Origin: Halobacteriovoraceae bacterium
GTDB lineage: Bacteria > Bdellovibrionota > Bacteriovoracia > Bacteriovoracales > Bacteriovoracaceae
Assembly: GCA_020635135.1 (NCBI GenBank)
Contig: JACKAJ010000015.1
Location: 992,001-1,056,000, forward strand
DNA length: 64,000 nucleotides
Direction of reading: 5' to 3'
In this document: positions 15,990-24,468 of the stretch, one piece after another
Layout: the number at the start of each line of letters is the position of its first letter
Position numbering within the stretch: position 1 is the first letter of the stretch
Notes under the pieces: model-generated
Told to the model about the DNA's origin: nothing
Databases searched by the model: none
What the model saw: only the letters and a program-made list of their open reading frames with translations
Program-made: the position numbers and the translations under genes

Positions 15990-16445
15990 TCAGAATCGAG
16001 TGGTGAGCTTTTTTCTAAATGGCCAGGAAGTTTCTCGATTGAGGGATTCAGCATAAGATTCAATAAACTTGCCAGTAAAGCTTTTGAGATTAATTGGCAG
16101 CGCGTAAAAATGGTAATACGGGCTTCTTTCACTTCCTGGAATTTTCAAATGAGCGTAACTAGAAATATGGTAGACGTCAGCTTTTCGATGTTCGATAAGC
16201 TTCTTAATAAAATATTCTTTTTTCTCATCCATGGCCTTAATGGCAAAAAGATTATCTGTGCAAATAATCAACGGAAAAAATTCATAATTTTTTCGAAATT
16301 CCACAAGTTGACTGAGAGTTACGGGAATTACAGTAATACCCTTTTTAGAAAACTGATAACTTAATTTGAAATAATTTTGACTACGTTTTGATCCAAAGAC
16401 CAAATAAAAAACAAAATCAATGTGTTTTCCTTCCAGCAAACTCAT
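15990..16445 (-). CDS. small alpha/beta protein, possible pseudo-receiver
   Basis: 151 residues, no signal peptide. Alternating strands and helices: IDFVFYLVFGSKRS, KKGITVIPVT, FFPLIICTDN, KADVYHISSY and FYALPINLKSFTGKFIESY, in the order of a CheY-like domain, with the last segment in the place of the usual K-P-F/I helix. The phospho-acceptor Asp and its acidic pocket are not evident, so it would not be phosphorylated in the usual way. Assignment is by pattern only. It sits 44 bases downstream of the methyltransferase gene and may share its transcript. Confidence 0.6.
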   Translation of the reverse strand: MSLLEGKHIDFVFYLVFGSKRSQNYFKLSYQFSKKGITVIPVTLSQLVEFRKNYEFFPLIICTDNLFAIKAMDEKKEYFIKKLIEHRKADVYHISSYAHLKIPGSERSPYYHFYALPINLKSFTGKFIESYAESLNRETSWPFRKKLTTRF

Positions 16446-16511
16446 GATTCTCTATCGGTCTTATTTTAAAGTAATAAACTACACTATTGGATCTACGAAT
16501 TTTTTGCCTGC

Positions 16512-17018
16512 CTATTGAGTAGGTTTTTCAAACTCAACAACGACCATTGTATACTCACCAGGATCTCCAATTAAGTTTACAATGTGAAAATCTGAAAAAT
16601 CATAGGTTTCTCCAACCTGTTCCCATACCCAAGTATCTCTCACTGCTTCTTCAGGTGTTTTTCCCAATAATATTGAAATATTAAACTGTTCTAAATGATC
16701 CCCCCAAACCCATGAACTTTTTACCCTTTTAATGCGATTACCAAAGTGTTCAAAAACTGCTTTGTAAACATCTCTCCCATAGAGGTTTTCAGAGCGGTCT
16801 TTGTTTGGAGTTCGCAATTCAATGTCAAATTTCAATGTGCCGTCATCAAGAGTTGCTTCTGCATAATAAGAGGGCTTATCGAGATCTATAAACTTTATAA
16901 AATCATCTTCAACAAGAGATTTAACTCGTTTTGATAAATACAGTTGATGGCAATGTTGTTCTACCTTGGAAAAACACCACGAGCTTATAAAAATAAAAAA
17001 GAGTGTTAATTTAATCAT
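16512..17018 (-). CDS. secreted hypothetical protein directly abutting the groEL terminator
   Basis: 168 residues. Signal peptide MIKLTLFFIFISSWCFS. No family assigned. The C-terminal ~75 residues (WGDHLEQFNISILLGKTPEE, then RDTWVWEQVG and IGDPGEYTMVVVEF) faintly recall small globular domains found at the C-termini of bacterial polymorphic toxins, with a Trp-rich strand, a G-x-T/S-P-E-E-A helix and a G-x-Y strand. This is an impression only. The ATG lies immediately after the U tract of the groEL terminator, and the only Shine-Dalgarno-like bases (GAGGG) are inside the terminator's 3' arm. It is the sole start codon that keeps the signal peptide. Confidence 0.7.
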   Translation of the reverse strand: MIKLTLFFIFISSWCFSKVEQHCHQLYLSKRVKSLVEDDFIKFIDLDKPSYYAEATLDDGTLKFDIELRTPNKDRSENLYGRDVYKAVFEHFGNRIKRVKSSWVWGDHLEQFNISILLGKTPEEAVRDTWVWEQVGETYDFSDFHIVNLIGDPGEYTMVVVEFEKPTQ

Positions 17019-17050
17019 AAAAAAAAGCCCTCGCTACTTGGGCGAGGGCT
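17019..17050 (-). terminator. Rho-independent terminator of groES-groEL
   Basis: Minus-strand stem AGCCCTCGC / GCGAGGGCT (9 bp) with a 7-base loop, then seven consecutive U. It starts 34 bases past the groEL stop and ends exactly one base before the ATG of the next gene. Confidence 0.93.
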
Positions 17051-17083
17051 CATAAGTTTTCATTTTTATGATAACAGAACTTA

Positions 17084-18724
17084 TTACATCATTCCAGGCA
17101 TGCCCATTCCACCTGGCATTCCGCCCATCGAAGGCTCATCTTTCTTAGGAAGATCAGCAATCATAGTCTCAGTTGTCAGCATAAGCCCAGCAACTGAAGC
17201 TGCGTTTTGAAGAGCTGAACGAGTCACTTTTGTAGGATCAACAATTCCTGCTTTAACAAGATCTTCGTACTTGTCTTCACGAGCATTGTATCCCCAAGTT
17301 TCTTGACCTTTAGTAAGAATGTTGTTTACGACAACAGACCCTTCAAGACCAGCGTTGTAAGAAATTTGTCTGAGCGGTTCTTCAACAGCTCTTTTAACAA
17401 TTTTTACACCAAACTCTTGTTCTGGATTTTCAACTTTTAGTTTATCAAGAATTGAAGAAGCATGAATGAGGGCAGATCCACCACCAACAATGATACCTTC
17501 TTCAACAGCTGCACGAGTTGCATTGAGAGCATCTTCAACACGGTCTTTCTTTTCTTTCATTTCAGACTCAGTTGGAGCTCCAACATAAATCACAGCAACA
17601 CCACCAGCAAGTTTTGCTAGTCTTTCTTGAAGTTTTTCTTTGTCGTAGTCAGAAGTTGTGTCTTCAATTTGTTTTTTGATAACAGAAACACGATTTTCAA
17701 CTTCTTTTTTATCACCGACACCATCAACGATTGTTGTGTTTTCTTTGTCAATGCTGATTTTCTTAGCACTTCCAAGGTGAGTAAGCTCAGCACTTTCTAA
17801 GCTCATTCCAAGCTCTTCGGAAATCACTTGTCCACCAGTTAGGATGGCAATGTCTTTCAACATTTCTTTTCTTCTGTCTCCAAATCCAGGAGCTTTAACT
17901 GCGGCAACATTCAAAGTTCCTCTCAATTTGTTAACAACTAGGGTTGTGAGGGCTTCACCTTCAATGTCTTCAGCGATAATAAGAAGTGGTCTTCCTGTTT
18001 GAACTGATTTTTCAAGGATAGGAAGAAGGTCTTTCATATTAGAAATCTTCTTATCAGTGATTAAGATATTTGGATTATCGAAGTTGGCTTCCATTTTTTC
18101 AGTGTTGGTCACGAAATAAGGAGAAAGGTATCCTCTATCAAATTGCATCCCTTCAACAACTTCGAGAGTCGTCTCAGCTGTTTTAGACTCTTCAATAGTG
18201 ATAACTCCTTCTTTTCCAACCTTTGACATAGCTTCAGAAAGAAGTTTTCCAATTTCAACGTCATTGTTTGCAGAAATTGAACCAACTTGAGCGATCTCAG
18301 CTTCTGTATTGATTTTTTTAGACATTTCAGAAAGCTTTGCAACGATAGCTTCTGTAGCCTTATCAATCCCTCTTTTGAGATCCATTGGATTGTGACCAGC
18401 TGCTACCAGTTTGGCACCTTCTCTATAAATTGCTTGAGCAAGAACTGTTGCAGTTGTTGTCCCGTCTCCTGCATCGTCATTTGTTTTTTGAGCCACTTCT
18501 TTTACAAGTTGAGCTCCCATATTTTCAAAAGCATTATCGAGTTCAATTTCTTTAGCAACAGTCACACCATCTTTTGTGATTGCAGGTGCTCCAAAATTTT
18601 TCTCAATAACAACATTTCTTCCCTTAGGTCCAAGGGTAACTTTGACAGCATCGGCAAGAGCGTTCACTCCGTTAAGAATGAGGTTTCTCGCTGATTCACT
18701 ATACTTAAGTTCTTTTGCTGACAT
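17084..18724 (-). CDS. groEL: chaperonin GroEL (60 kDa)
   Basis: 546 residues, the usual length. It shows the canonical GroEL order: VTLGPKGRNVVIEK, DGVTVAKEIEL, the ATP-site NDDAGDGTTTATVLAQ, the apical-domain region around residues 190-375 (VVEGMQFDRGYLSPYFV, AVKAPGFGDRRKEML), GGVAVIYVGAPTE, EEGIIVGGGSALIH, and the C-terminal GGMPGGMGMPGMM tail that lines the cage floor. Forms the double-heptamer folding chamber with GroES. It is 51 bases downstream of groES on the same strand and ends at a strong terminator. Only copy in the window. Confidence 0.99.
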   Translation of the reverse strand: MSAKELKYSESARNLILNGVNALADAVKVTLGPKGRNVVIEKNFGAPAITKDGVTVAKEIELDNAFENMGAQLVKEVAQKTNDDAGDGTTTATVLAQAIYREGAKLVAAGHNPMDLKRGIDKATEAIVAKLSEMSKKINTEAEIAQVGSISANNDVEIGKLLSEAMSKVGKEGVITIEESKTAETTLEVVEGMQFDRGYLSPYFVTNTEKMEANFDNPNILITDKKISNMKDLLPILEKSVQTGRPLLIIAEDIEGEALTTLVVNKLRGTLNVAAVKAPGFGDRRKEMLKDIAILTGGQVISEELGMSLESAELTHLGSAKKISIDKENTTIVDGVGDKKEVENRVSVIKKQIEDTTSDYDKEKLQERLAKLAGGVAVIYVGAPTESEMKEKKDRVEDALNATRAAVEEGIIVGGGSALIHASSILDKLKVENPEQEFGVKIVKRAVEEPLRQISYNAGLEGSVVVNNILTKGQETWGYNAREDKYEDLVKAGIVDPTKVTRSALQNAASVAGLMLTTETMIADLPKKDEPSMGGMPGGMGMPGMM

Positions 18725-18775
18725 AATGTATTCTCCTTATGAATTTTATCTATAATGAATGATTGAATTTTATAT

Positions 18776-19063
18776 TTATTCGAGAACGCCTAAAATATCG
18801 TCTTCTTTCATGATGATATACTCACCACCTTCTACTTTCACTTCTGTTCCAGCATATTTACCAAAAAGAACTTTATCCCCAACTTTAACGTCGAGAGCTC
18901 GAACAGTACCGTCATTAAGGCGATACCCAGTTCCAGTCGCAATGATCTCACCTTGAGCGGGTTTTTCTTTGTGGTTGTCAGGAATGATGATTCCCCCAGA
19001 AGTTTTTGTTTCTTCTTCAACTCTTTTAATTAAAACTCTGTCTTGAAGTGGTCTAACGGCCAT
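18776..19063 (-). CDS. groES: co-chaperonin GroES
   Basis: 95 residues, full length. PLQDRVLIKRVEEE at the N-terminus, the mobile loop TSGGIIIPD that docks on GroEL, the roof region, DKVLFGKYAGTEVKVEGGEY and ILGVLE at the C-terminus. Caps the GroEL chamber. Very strong ribosome-binding site AAGGAGG. First gene of the groES-groEL operon; I found no CIRCE element in the 238-base gap upstream, so HrcA control is not supported by the sequence. Confidence 0.99.
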   Translation of the reverse strand: MAVRPLQDRVLIKRVEEETKTSGGIIIPDNHKEKPAQGEIIATGTGYRLNDGTVRALDVKVGDKVLFGKYAGTEVKVEGGEYIIMKEDDILGVLE

Positions 19064-19169
19064 AATAATTCCTCCTTAATGACTCAATTATTTATTTCAA
19101 TACCTATAACATAAAAATGACTTTAGAACTCAAATAAATCTTTAGAATTCATGTAAAATAGTCCTGCTA

Positions 19170-19197
19170 AAGTTAATATGCCCTGGATGAATGTCAA
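19170..19197 (-). promoter_or_regulatory. candidate promoter of groES-groEL
   Basis: Minus-strand TTGACA (19192-19197), 16 bases, then TAACTT (19170-19175), about 105 bases before the groES ATG. The -35 is perfect and preceded by CCC; the -10 is weak, so either a sigma-70 promoter or a heat-shock sigma variant could use it. The rest of the 19064-19301 gap shows nothing else clear. Confidence 0.45.
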
Positions 19198-19301
19198 GGG
19201 TCGGAGTTTAAGAAATATTTAATTACGCATGGCAAAATATTCCTTCCGCCCCTATAGAGCGCAATTCTTTGAGATAATCGAGGGATAGTCCGACAAGGGT
19301 A

Positions 19302-19874
19302 TTGATGAAGCAAACGCAAAAACCCAAATTCTACCGACGAAAATATTTTATTAACCCCAAGTTCCAAGGGAGCTTTATTCAGCTCGTCATAGGTATTGCC
19401 TTGCTTATTAACCTCATTCTCTACGCTACAAATATCTTTATTTTCTTTAAGTTCAATCTTTACGGGGAAACTCTGGATTACGAAAGTAAACAGCAGTTCT
19501 ATAGTTTTTTCCAAGACCAAATTTCACTGCTCAACCAATCTTTCCTCATTGTTGGGACTATTATTTTTGCCATTATATTTGTGTTTGGTTTACTCGTCTC
19601 TCACAAAGTCGCAGGTCCTCTCTACAATCTCACGCTACAGTTAAAGAAATTGCAATCCCTTGATGACCTCAACAATATTCACCACATTACCGGAACACAA
19701 TTTCGCAAAACCGATTTCTTCCATGAAATTGCTACGGAATACAACAAGGCCCTAACTAATATTCAACAACTCCAATGGAATGCTTTGAAAGAAAAAAAGA
19801 ATATTGGAAGTGGTCCACTTGGTAATGCAAACTCAGATCCAGACAGCACCACAATCAATAAGAAAATTGCTTAG
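19302..19874 (+). CDS. two-helix membrane protein with HAMP-like segment
   Basis: 190 residues. Basic N-terminus (KPKFYRRKYFINPKFQ), membrane helix 1 (~25-50, LVIGIALLINLILYA), a ~45-residue periplasmic loop, membrane helix 2 (~83-105, IVGTIIFAIIFVFGLLV), then SHKVAGPLYNLTLQLKKLQ, which is the start of a HAMP-type connector, and a coiled coil ending in a polar tail. There is no output domain such as kinase or methyl-accepting region, so it may modulate another receptor or envelope process. Start with AAGGG five bases upstream. Its stop codon forms one end of the hairpin at 19872-19938. Confidence 0.78.
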   Translation: MMKQTQKPKFYRRKYFINPKFQGSFIQLVIGIALLINLILYATNIFIFFKFNLYGETLDYESKQQFYSFFQDQISLLNQSFLIVGTIIFAIIFVFGLLVSHKVAGPLYNLTLQLKKLQSLDDLNNIHHITGTQFRKTDFFHEIATEYNKALTNIQQLQWNALKEKKNIGSGPLGNANSDPDSTTINKKIA

Positions 19875-19938
19875 GGCGTGCTCTCATTTCAAATTTTATA
19901 GACTTTGCAGCCAGAATTTGAAATGAGAACACGCCCTA
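19872..19938. terminator. 24-bp bidirectional hairpin between convergent genes
   Basis: Arms 19872-19895 and 19915-19938 are complementary with one mismatch and enclose a 19-base loop. The TAG stop of the plus-strand gene and the TAG stop of the minus-strand gene lie at the two symmetrical ends of the stem. A strong shared 3' end for both transcripts, although U tracts are absent. Confidence 0.85.
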
Positions 19939-20556
19939 GTCTAAACTTTCAACAGCCGGAAATTGATCAAGATACGAAACATATGGAGACTGGTTGCCTT
20001 TTTGAGCTTTCATCTTTGAAATCGTAAATCCATTAATATTGAATAGAAAATAAAGATTATCAAAATTAACGATATCCTTATCAACGAGTGCTGAAGTTTC
20101 GTATTCCCCTCTAAAATTTAATGTTGAAACCAGATCAATGATTCGAAACTTTACCTCTGGGCTATTGAAATCTTCTCTAACGGCCACTTGATAAATTATG
20201 CTTATAGGAGGAGTATCTCCATCATCCTCTCTATCTATATATATCACTTTTGTTGCAATTAAAGGTCCCTCAGAAATTTTCTCGCGAATATATTCTGAAG
20301 CAATATTGCCTCGACTCATTACTGAGACCCACCCACGAGTCAACTCAAAAAAGCTATAGAATTCGCATACTTTTGTCGCATCAAAATACCACTTAACCAT
20401 CTTGGCTTCAGTATCGTAGAGCAATCTTCCACCAGCACTCGCAAAAGGAATTGCAGAACCAAACAAAGCTGCTTTTACTTTCGCATCAAATATCGTGATA
20501 TCACGGGCCCACAGAAGAAATGGGCTTATTAGAAAAAAGAAAATAAACTTTTTCAT
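19936..20556 (-). CDS. secreted hypothetical protein
   Basis: 206 residues from the ATG at 20556; an upstream in-frame GTG at 20592 is inside the previous gene and less likely. Signal peptide MKKFIFFFLISPFLLWARD. The mature part is beta-rich, with FDAKVKAALFGSAIPFASAGG, one cysteine (KVCEF), YIDREDDGDTPPISIIYQVAV and a C-terminal NFDNLYFLFNINGF segment. No family recognised. It begins one base after the stop of the 20558-21196 gene, so the two form a tight pair of secreted proteins, and it ends in the shared hairpin. Confidence 0.75.
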   Translation of the reverse strand: MKKFIFFFLISPFLLWARDITIFDAKVKAALFGSAIPFASAGGRLLYDTEAKMVKWYFDATKVCEFYSFFELTRGWVSVMSRGNIASEYIREKISEGPLIATKVIYIDREDDGDTPPISIIYQVAVREDFNSPEVKFRIIDLVSTLNFRGEYETSALVDKDIVNFDNLYFLFNINGFTISKMKAQKGNQSPYVSYLDQFPAVESLD

Positions 20557-20557
20557 T

Positions 20558-21196
20558 TTATTTATCGGATTTTCCTTCAGACTCAGATTCACATTTAATA
20601 TCTGGGTCTGAATTATTCACAAGATCACGTCTGAAAACTTCGCACTCATCCATAAATACAGAAACAGCGTCATGAGTTCGAAGATCACTTTCAAGCTGTT
20701 CTTTTTCAACCATCGGATTGTAATAACCTCGAGTATTTTGCATTCTAGTAAGTTGTTCATCTGAATTTGGTTTAAAATTACTCAATTTTTCGACCACTTC
20801 TTCTCGGCTTAAATCTTTAAAATAAAGATTTCCAACATCAAATCTTTTAACGGAATAATCTTTAGCCGCGACATAATCGGTTCCAACAACCTTTTCTTTA
20901 TTCACTTCTTCCCAAGCAACAATGAATCGCATTTTTTTGGCGGGATAGAGATTAACTTTATGGCATTTACGGTATTCGAGTGAAACATTCATTTCGTAAT
21001 CAGCGCCCATTTGGCTACTAGCTCCGATTCTTTTTTTAACAGAGCTTTTACAGCTTCGAATATCAATTAAGCTGTATTCACCTGTTTGAACGGATTTGTT
21101 GTATTCCTCAATGACCGTGGCAAACTTGTTCATTTGCGCTTGAGCTGCTTGAGTTCCTAAGACAAAAATAGACAAAAGAATAATTCTAGAAAACAT
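20558..21196 (-). CDS. secreted hypothetical protein
   Basis: 212 residues. Signal peptide MFSRIILLSIFVLGTQAAQA with AQA|Q cleavage. The mature protein has four cysteines (RSCKS, RKCHK, DECEV, IKCES) and an acidic C-terminus ending ESEGKSDK. Ribosome-binding site AAGGGGATAGGA before the ATG. Not similar to any family I know. Co-transcribed with the 19936-20556 gene. Confidence 0.75.
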   Translation of the reverse strand: MFSRIILLSIFVLGTQAAQAQMNKFATVIEEYNKSVQTGEYSLIDIRSCKSSVKKRIGASSQMGADYEMNVSLEYRKCHKVNLYPAKKMRFIVAWEEVNKEKVVGTDYVAAKDYSVKRFDVGNLYFKDLSREEVVEKLSNFKPNSDEQLTRMQNTRGYYNPMVEKEQLESDLRTHDAVSVFMDECEVFRRDLVNNSDPDIKCESESEGKSDK

Positions 21197-21327
21197 TCCT
21201 ATCCCCTTAAATTAACAATCCCTTGTTCGATTAATTGCCTCTAGAATAACGCATTTCAAAATTGCTTCCTAGCGCCCCTGTAACTTTTACAGCCCGAATT
21301 GTAATAAATTTTCCCTTTCGTCCTTGA

Positions 21328-21356
21328 TTGAGGTCATTGCAGCATGACACTATTAA
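21328..21356 (+). promoter_or_regulatory. promoter of the small secreted protein gene
   Basis: TTGAGG, 17 bases, TATTAA. Transcription from it would start near 21363, which excludes the in-frame ATG at 21344 and supports the start at 21404. Confidence 0.45.
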
Positions 21357-21403
21357 GGATATCTCTCGCATCTAATCTCATTACCCACACAAGGAGAGGT
21401 ATA

Positions 21404-21760
21404 ATGACAAAATTGACATTATTTTTAACTATTCTTTTCACTGCTAGTTTTAGCTATGCTGAAGAGGCTGCTATCATTTGCGGAGACTCAACACTTACCC
21501 AAGCAGTTCTTGATAATCAGTATTCTGTAAAATCTAGAACTGTTCTCGAAGACTGCTATTCTTCTCTAATCGGATATTTAGATGCTTGCTTTGTTGGCAA
21601 AACCAAACAGGTCACTTCTCTTATAGATCAAATCTATTGGGGGGATTGGGAAGAAGTTCTCAAAGATTCCGTCATTATCAATGATGACACCATTCAGTTT
21701 ACATACGAGGATGTTGTTAACAGCTGGGAAGAAGAACACCAAATCTCTCGTTGTCTATAA
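21404..21760 (+). CDS. small secreted cysteine-containing protein
   Basis: 118 residues from the ATG at 21404, which has AGGAGAGG nine bases or so upstream. Signal peptide MTKLTLFLTILFTASFSYA. The mature part has four cysteines (IICGD, EDCYS, DACFVG, SRCL). It resembles the 26223-26633 product in the C-terminal half: CF-x-G, a Trp-Asp/Glu patch, V-x-N-x-x-x-I-x-F and a terminal I-x-RC. The two are probably distant paralogues. Convergent with polA, 21 bases away. Function unknown. Confidence 0.78.
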   Translation: MTKLTLFLTILFTASFSYAEEAAIICGDSTLTQAVLDNQYSVKSRTVLEDCYSSLIGYLDACFVGKTKQVTSLIDQIYWGDWEEVLKDSVIINDDTIQFTYEDVVNSWEEEHQISRCL

Positions 21761-21781
21761 GACTTTTTTTGGGAGAGGGCT

Positions 21782-24418
21782 TTACTTCAAATTATACCAG
21801 TCCTCTCCTACGCTCATATCGACTTTTAACGGGACCGACAGCTTCACGGCATTTTCCATGTGATGGCGAACTAATTTTTGCATCTTTTCGATTTCAGCTT
21901 CAGGAACTTCAAAAATAAGTTCATCGTGAACCTGTAAAATCATGGTTGATTTAAGCTTTGAAGACTGCATTTCTTTAAAGAGATTAATCATGGCTATTTT
22001 AATAATATCGGCGGCTGTCCCCTGAATAGGGCTGTTGATGGCCATTCTTTCCGCTAAACCTTTCATGGTGCGATTCTTAGAATTGATATCAGGAATAAAG
22101 CGCTTTCTACCCATCAGCGTTTGGGCGTAACCATGCTCCTCGCAAAACTCTTTTAAAGAATCCAGATAAGCTTTAACTTTACTAAAGCGTTGAAAATAAT
22201 GGGTGATGTATTCTTTCGCTTCTGTTCGTGAAATTCCTAAAGTATCAGCTAATCCAAAAGAAGATTGCCCATAGATCAAACCAAAATTGATAGCCTTGGC
22301 CCTGCCCCGCAATTCTTTTGTCACATCTTTAACATCCACTCCAAAAACTTCCGCTGCTGTTTGAGCGTGAATGTCCAGGTTATCTTTAAAGGCCTTCACC
22401 ATCACATCGTCTCGACAAAAATGAGCAAGGATCCGCAGTTCGACTTGAGAATAATCCGCTGATAAAAGAACATGCCCAGGATCAGCAATAAAAGCTTTTC
22501 TAATTCTTCTTCCATTTTCTGTTTTGATGGGAATATTTTGAAGATTGGGATTTTCTGATGAAAGTCTTCCCGTCGAGGCGACTGACTGATTAAAGTGAGT
22601 GTGGAGCCTCCCTGATTTCTCATCAACAAGCCCGGGTAGAACTGATATATAAGTCGAAACCAGTTTATCGATTTCACGATATTGGAGAATCAGATCAGGA
22701 ATAGGAGATTGCCCCATGGCCGAGAGTGTATTCAAAACAGAGGAATCGGTCGAAGCCCCAGTCTTAGTTTTTTTAATTATGGGAAGTCCCAATTTTTCAA
22801 ATAGCAATTCAGAAACTTGTTTGGGTGATTTAAGATTTATCTCCATTTCAGTTATTTCAAAAATTTCTGCTTGAATTTCCTCTAAACGCTTTGAATAATT
22901 TTTCTCTAAATTTTCCAAATATTTGCAATCGAGTTTAACACCTTGGTGCTCCATCGAAGCTAAAATAGGATTGAGAACCAAATCAATGTCTTCAAAAATC
23001 TTTCGCACTTCTAATCTATCCAATTCATTTTCTAACTGGACTGCAATTTTATAGAGGTTTTTGGAGCGATTGAGAAAGCTTGAAGCTAAAAACTCTTCAC
23101 CCCCTATCTCCACTTCTTCTTGAAGAAGATAAGTGTTGAGAGTTTTCTCATCATGCTTTTTAGAAGTATCAATATTAAAGTGCGCCATGGGAACGTCAAA
23201 GAGTTTGGCCTTGATCTCTAGTCCCCAATCATAAGCTTTATGATAAAACGCCTTCGGGGAGTAAGTGTAAATCACAATATCTTGACTTAAAAATTTCTTG
23301 ATAAACTCTTGTTGTTCACTTTCATCAAGGCATTGATAAGTAAAATTAATATTCTCAGTGGTCACTGAAAAATTGTTCTCTTCGACTATTAAGGCAACTT
23401 TCTGAGCTGGCTTCAAGTACTTAAAAAAACTCTCCATCTGGGGCGGAATAAATTCCACTGAAGTGTCTTTAAGAAGCTCAAACATTTCTCCTTGTTGAGC
23501 TGGAGTAGACGACTGTTCAGAACTTTGAGATTGAGCCGAGGTCCTCTTCGCTCCCATTTGTCCTAAATTGCCATCAAAGAGCTTTACAATCGTACTCTTA
23601 AAATTAAGTCTCGCTAAAAAATCTTTGAGGTTCTCGTCAGGGACTAATGCATATTCAAAATCGGAATCTTTAAATTCTAGGGGAACTTCGCAATCGATAG
23701 TAATCAATTTTTTAGACAGATCAGCCGCTTCACGGTGCTCAGTTAATCCCGTCAAAACTCTTTTATTTTTAATTTTTTCAACGTTCTTGAAAACATTCTC
23801 TAAATTATCAAATTCAGCTAAGAGTTTTGCTGCTCCTTTCGCTCCTATTCCCTTAACCCCAGGGACATTGTCGGAAGTATCACCTACCAATGTGAGATAA
23901 TCCACTACTTGATCAGGACGCACCCCCATCTTTTCAAAAACTTCATCTGGACCATAAACTTTTCCTTTCATGGTATCGACCAGCTTCACTTTATCGTTTG
24001 CAAATTGCATGAGATCTTTATCACTTGAAGCAATCAGAATTTCATCAAAGTGATCAGCAAATTGTGTGACAACCGAGCCAATAATATCATCCGCCTCATA
24101 GCCATCAAATCGAAGTTCTGGCATCTTGAGTCTCTCAACCAATTCATCAATTAATTTAAATTGCGGAATTAAATCTTCTGGAGGAGCTGATCGATTCGCT
24201 TTGTATTCACTATACAATTTGTGGCGAAAAGATTTTTTCTTAGAATCTTTGGCCACAAAAAGGTGAGTCGGTCCATACTGATCCACGGCCTTGAGGATCA
24301 TATTGAGAACGCCATAAACAGCATTGACGGGAACGCCTTCGGGAGTTGAAAGAGAGCGAATCGCAAAAAAAGCGCGAAATATAAAATTACTCAAATCAAA
24401 AATGATTAGTCGTTTCAC
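21782..24418 (-). CDS. polA: DNA polymerase I
   Basis: 878 residues, GTG start with AAGGA six bases upstream. Residues ~1-280: 5'-3' exonuclease with FDLSNFIFRAFFA, FDGYEADDIIG, SSDKDLMQF and GDTSDNVPGVKGIG. Residues ~310-480: the proofreading domain position, but the catalytic acids are not visible (VALIVEENN where F-D-T-E-T is expected, and no Asp at the second and third sites), so it should not proofread. Residues ~490-878: polymerase with TGRLSSENPNLQNIP, motif A LLSADYSQVELRILAH, motif B RAKAINFGLIYG and motif C LQVHDELIFEV. Roles: gap filling, Okazaki primer removal, repair. Housekeeping gene, convergent with a small secreted-protein gene. Confidence 0.98.
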   Translation of the reverse strand: MKRLIIFDLSNFIFRAFFAIRSLSTPEGVPVNAVYGVLNMILKAVDQYGPTHLFVAKDSKKKSFRHKLYSEYKANRSAPPEDLIPQFKLIDELVERLKMPELRFDGYEADDIIGSVVTQFADHFDEILIASSDKDLMQFANDKVKLVDTMKGKVYGPDEVFEKMGVRPDQVVDYLTLVGDTSDNVPGVKGIGAKGAAKLLAEFDNLENVFKNVEKIKNKRVLTGLTEHREAADLSKKLITIDCEVPLEFKDSDFEYALVPDENLKDFLARLNFKSTIVKLFDGNLGQMGAKRTSAQSQSSEQSSTPAQQGEMFELLKDTSVEFIPPQMESFFKYLKPAQKVALIVEENNFSVTTENINFTYQCLDESEQQEFIKKFLSQDIVIYTYSPKAFYHKAYDWGLEIKAKLFDVPMAHFNIDTSKKHDEKTLNTYLLQEEVEIGGEEFLASSFLNRSKNLYKIAVQLENELDRLEVRKIFEDIDLVLNPILASMEHQGVKLDCKYLENLEKNYSKRLEEIQAEIFEITEMEINLKSPKQVSELLFEKLGLPIIKKTKTGASTDSSVLNTLSAMGQSPIPDLILQYREIDKLVSTYISVLPGLVDEKSGRLHTHFNQSVASTGRLSSENPNLQNIPIKTENGRRIRKAFIADPGHVLLSADYSQVELRILAHFCRDDVMVKAFKDNLDIHAQTAAEVFGVDVKDVTKELRGRAKAINFGLIYGQSSFGLADTLGISRTEAKEYITHYFQRFSKVKAYLDSLKEFCEEHGYAQTLMGRKRFIPDINSKNRTMKGLAERMAINSPIQGTAADIIKIAMINLFKEMQSSKLKSTMILQVHDELIFEVPEAEIEKMQKLVRHHMENAVKLSVPLKVDMSVGEDWYNLK

Positions 24419-24468
24419 AACAGTCCTTTTTTCTATTTGAATTGAAATGAGTATAGAGGAGCTTCCCG

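Noticed and set aside
17084..19063. Duplicate or specialised chaperonin
   Set aside because: Sequence, length, GGM tail and gene order are those of ordinary groES-groEL.
19064..19301. CIRCE (HrcA operator) in front of groES
   Set aside because: No TTAGCACTC-N9-GAGTGCTAA or near match on either strand.
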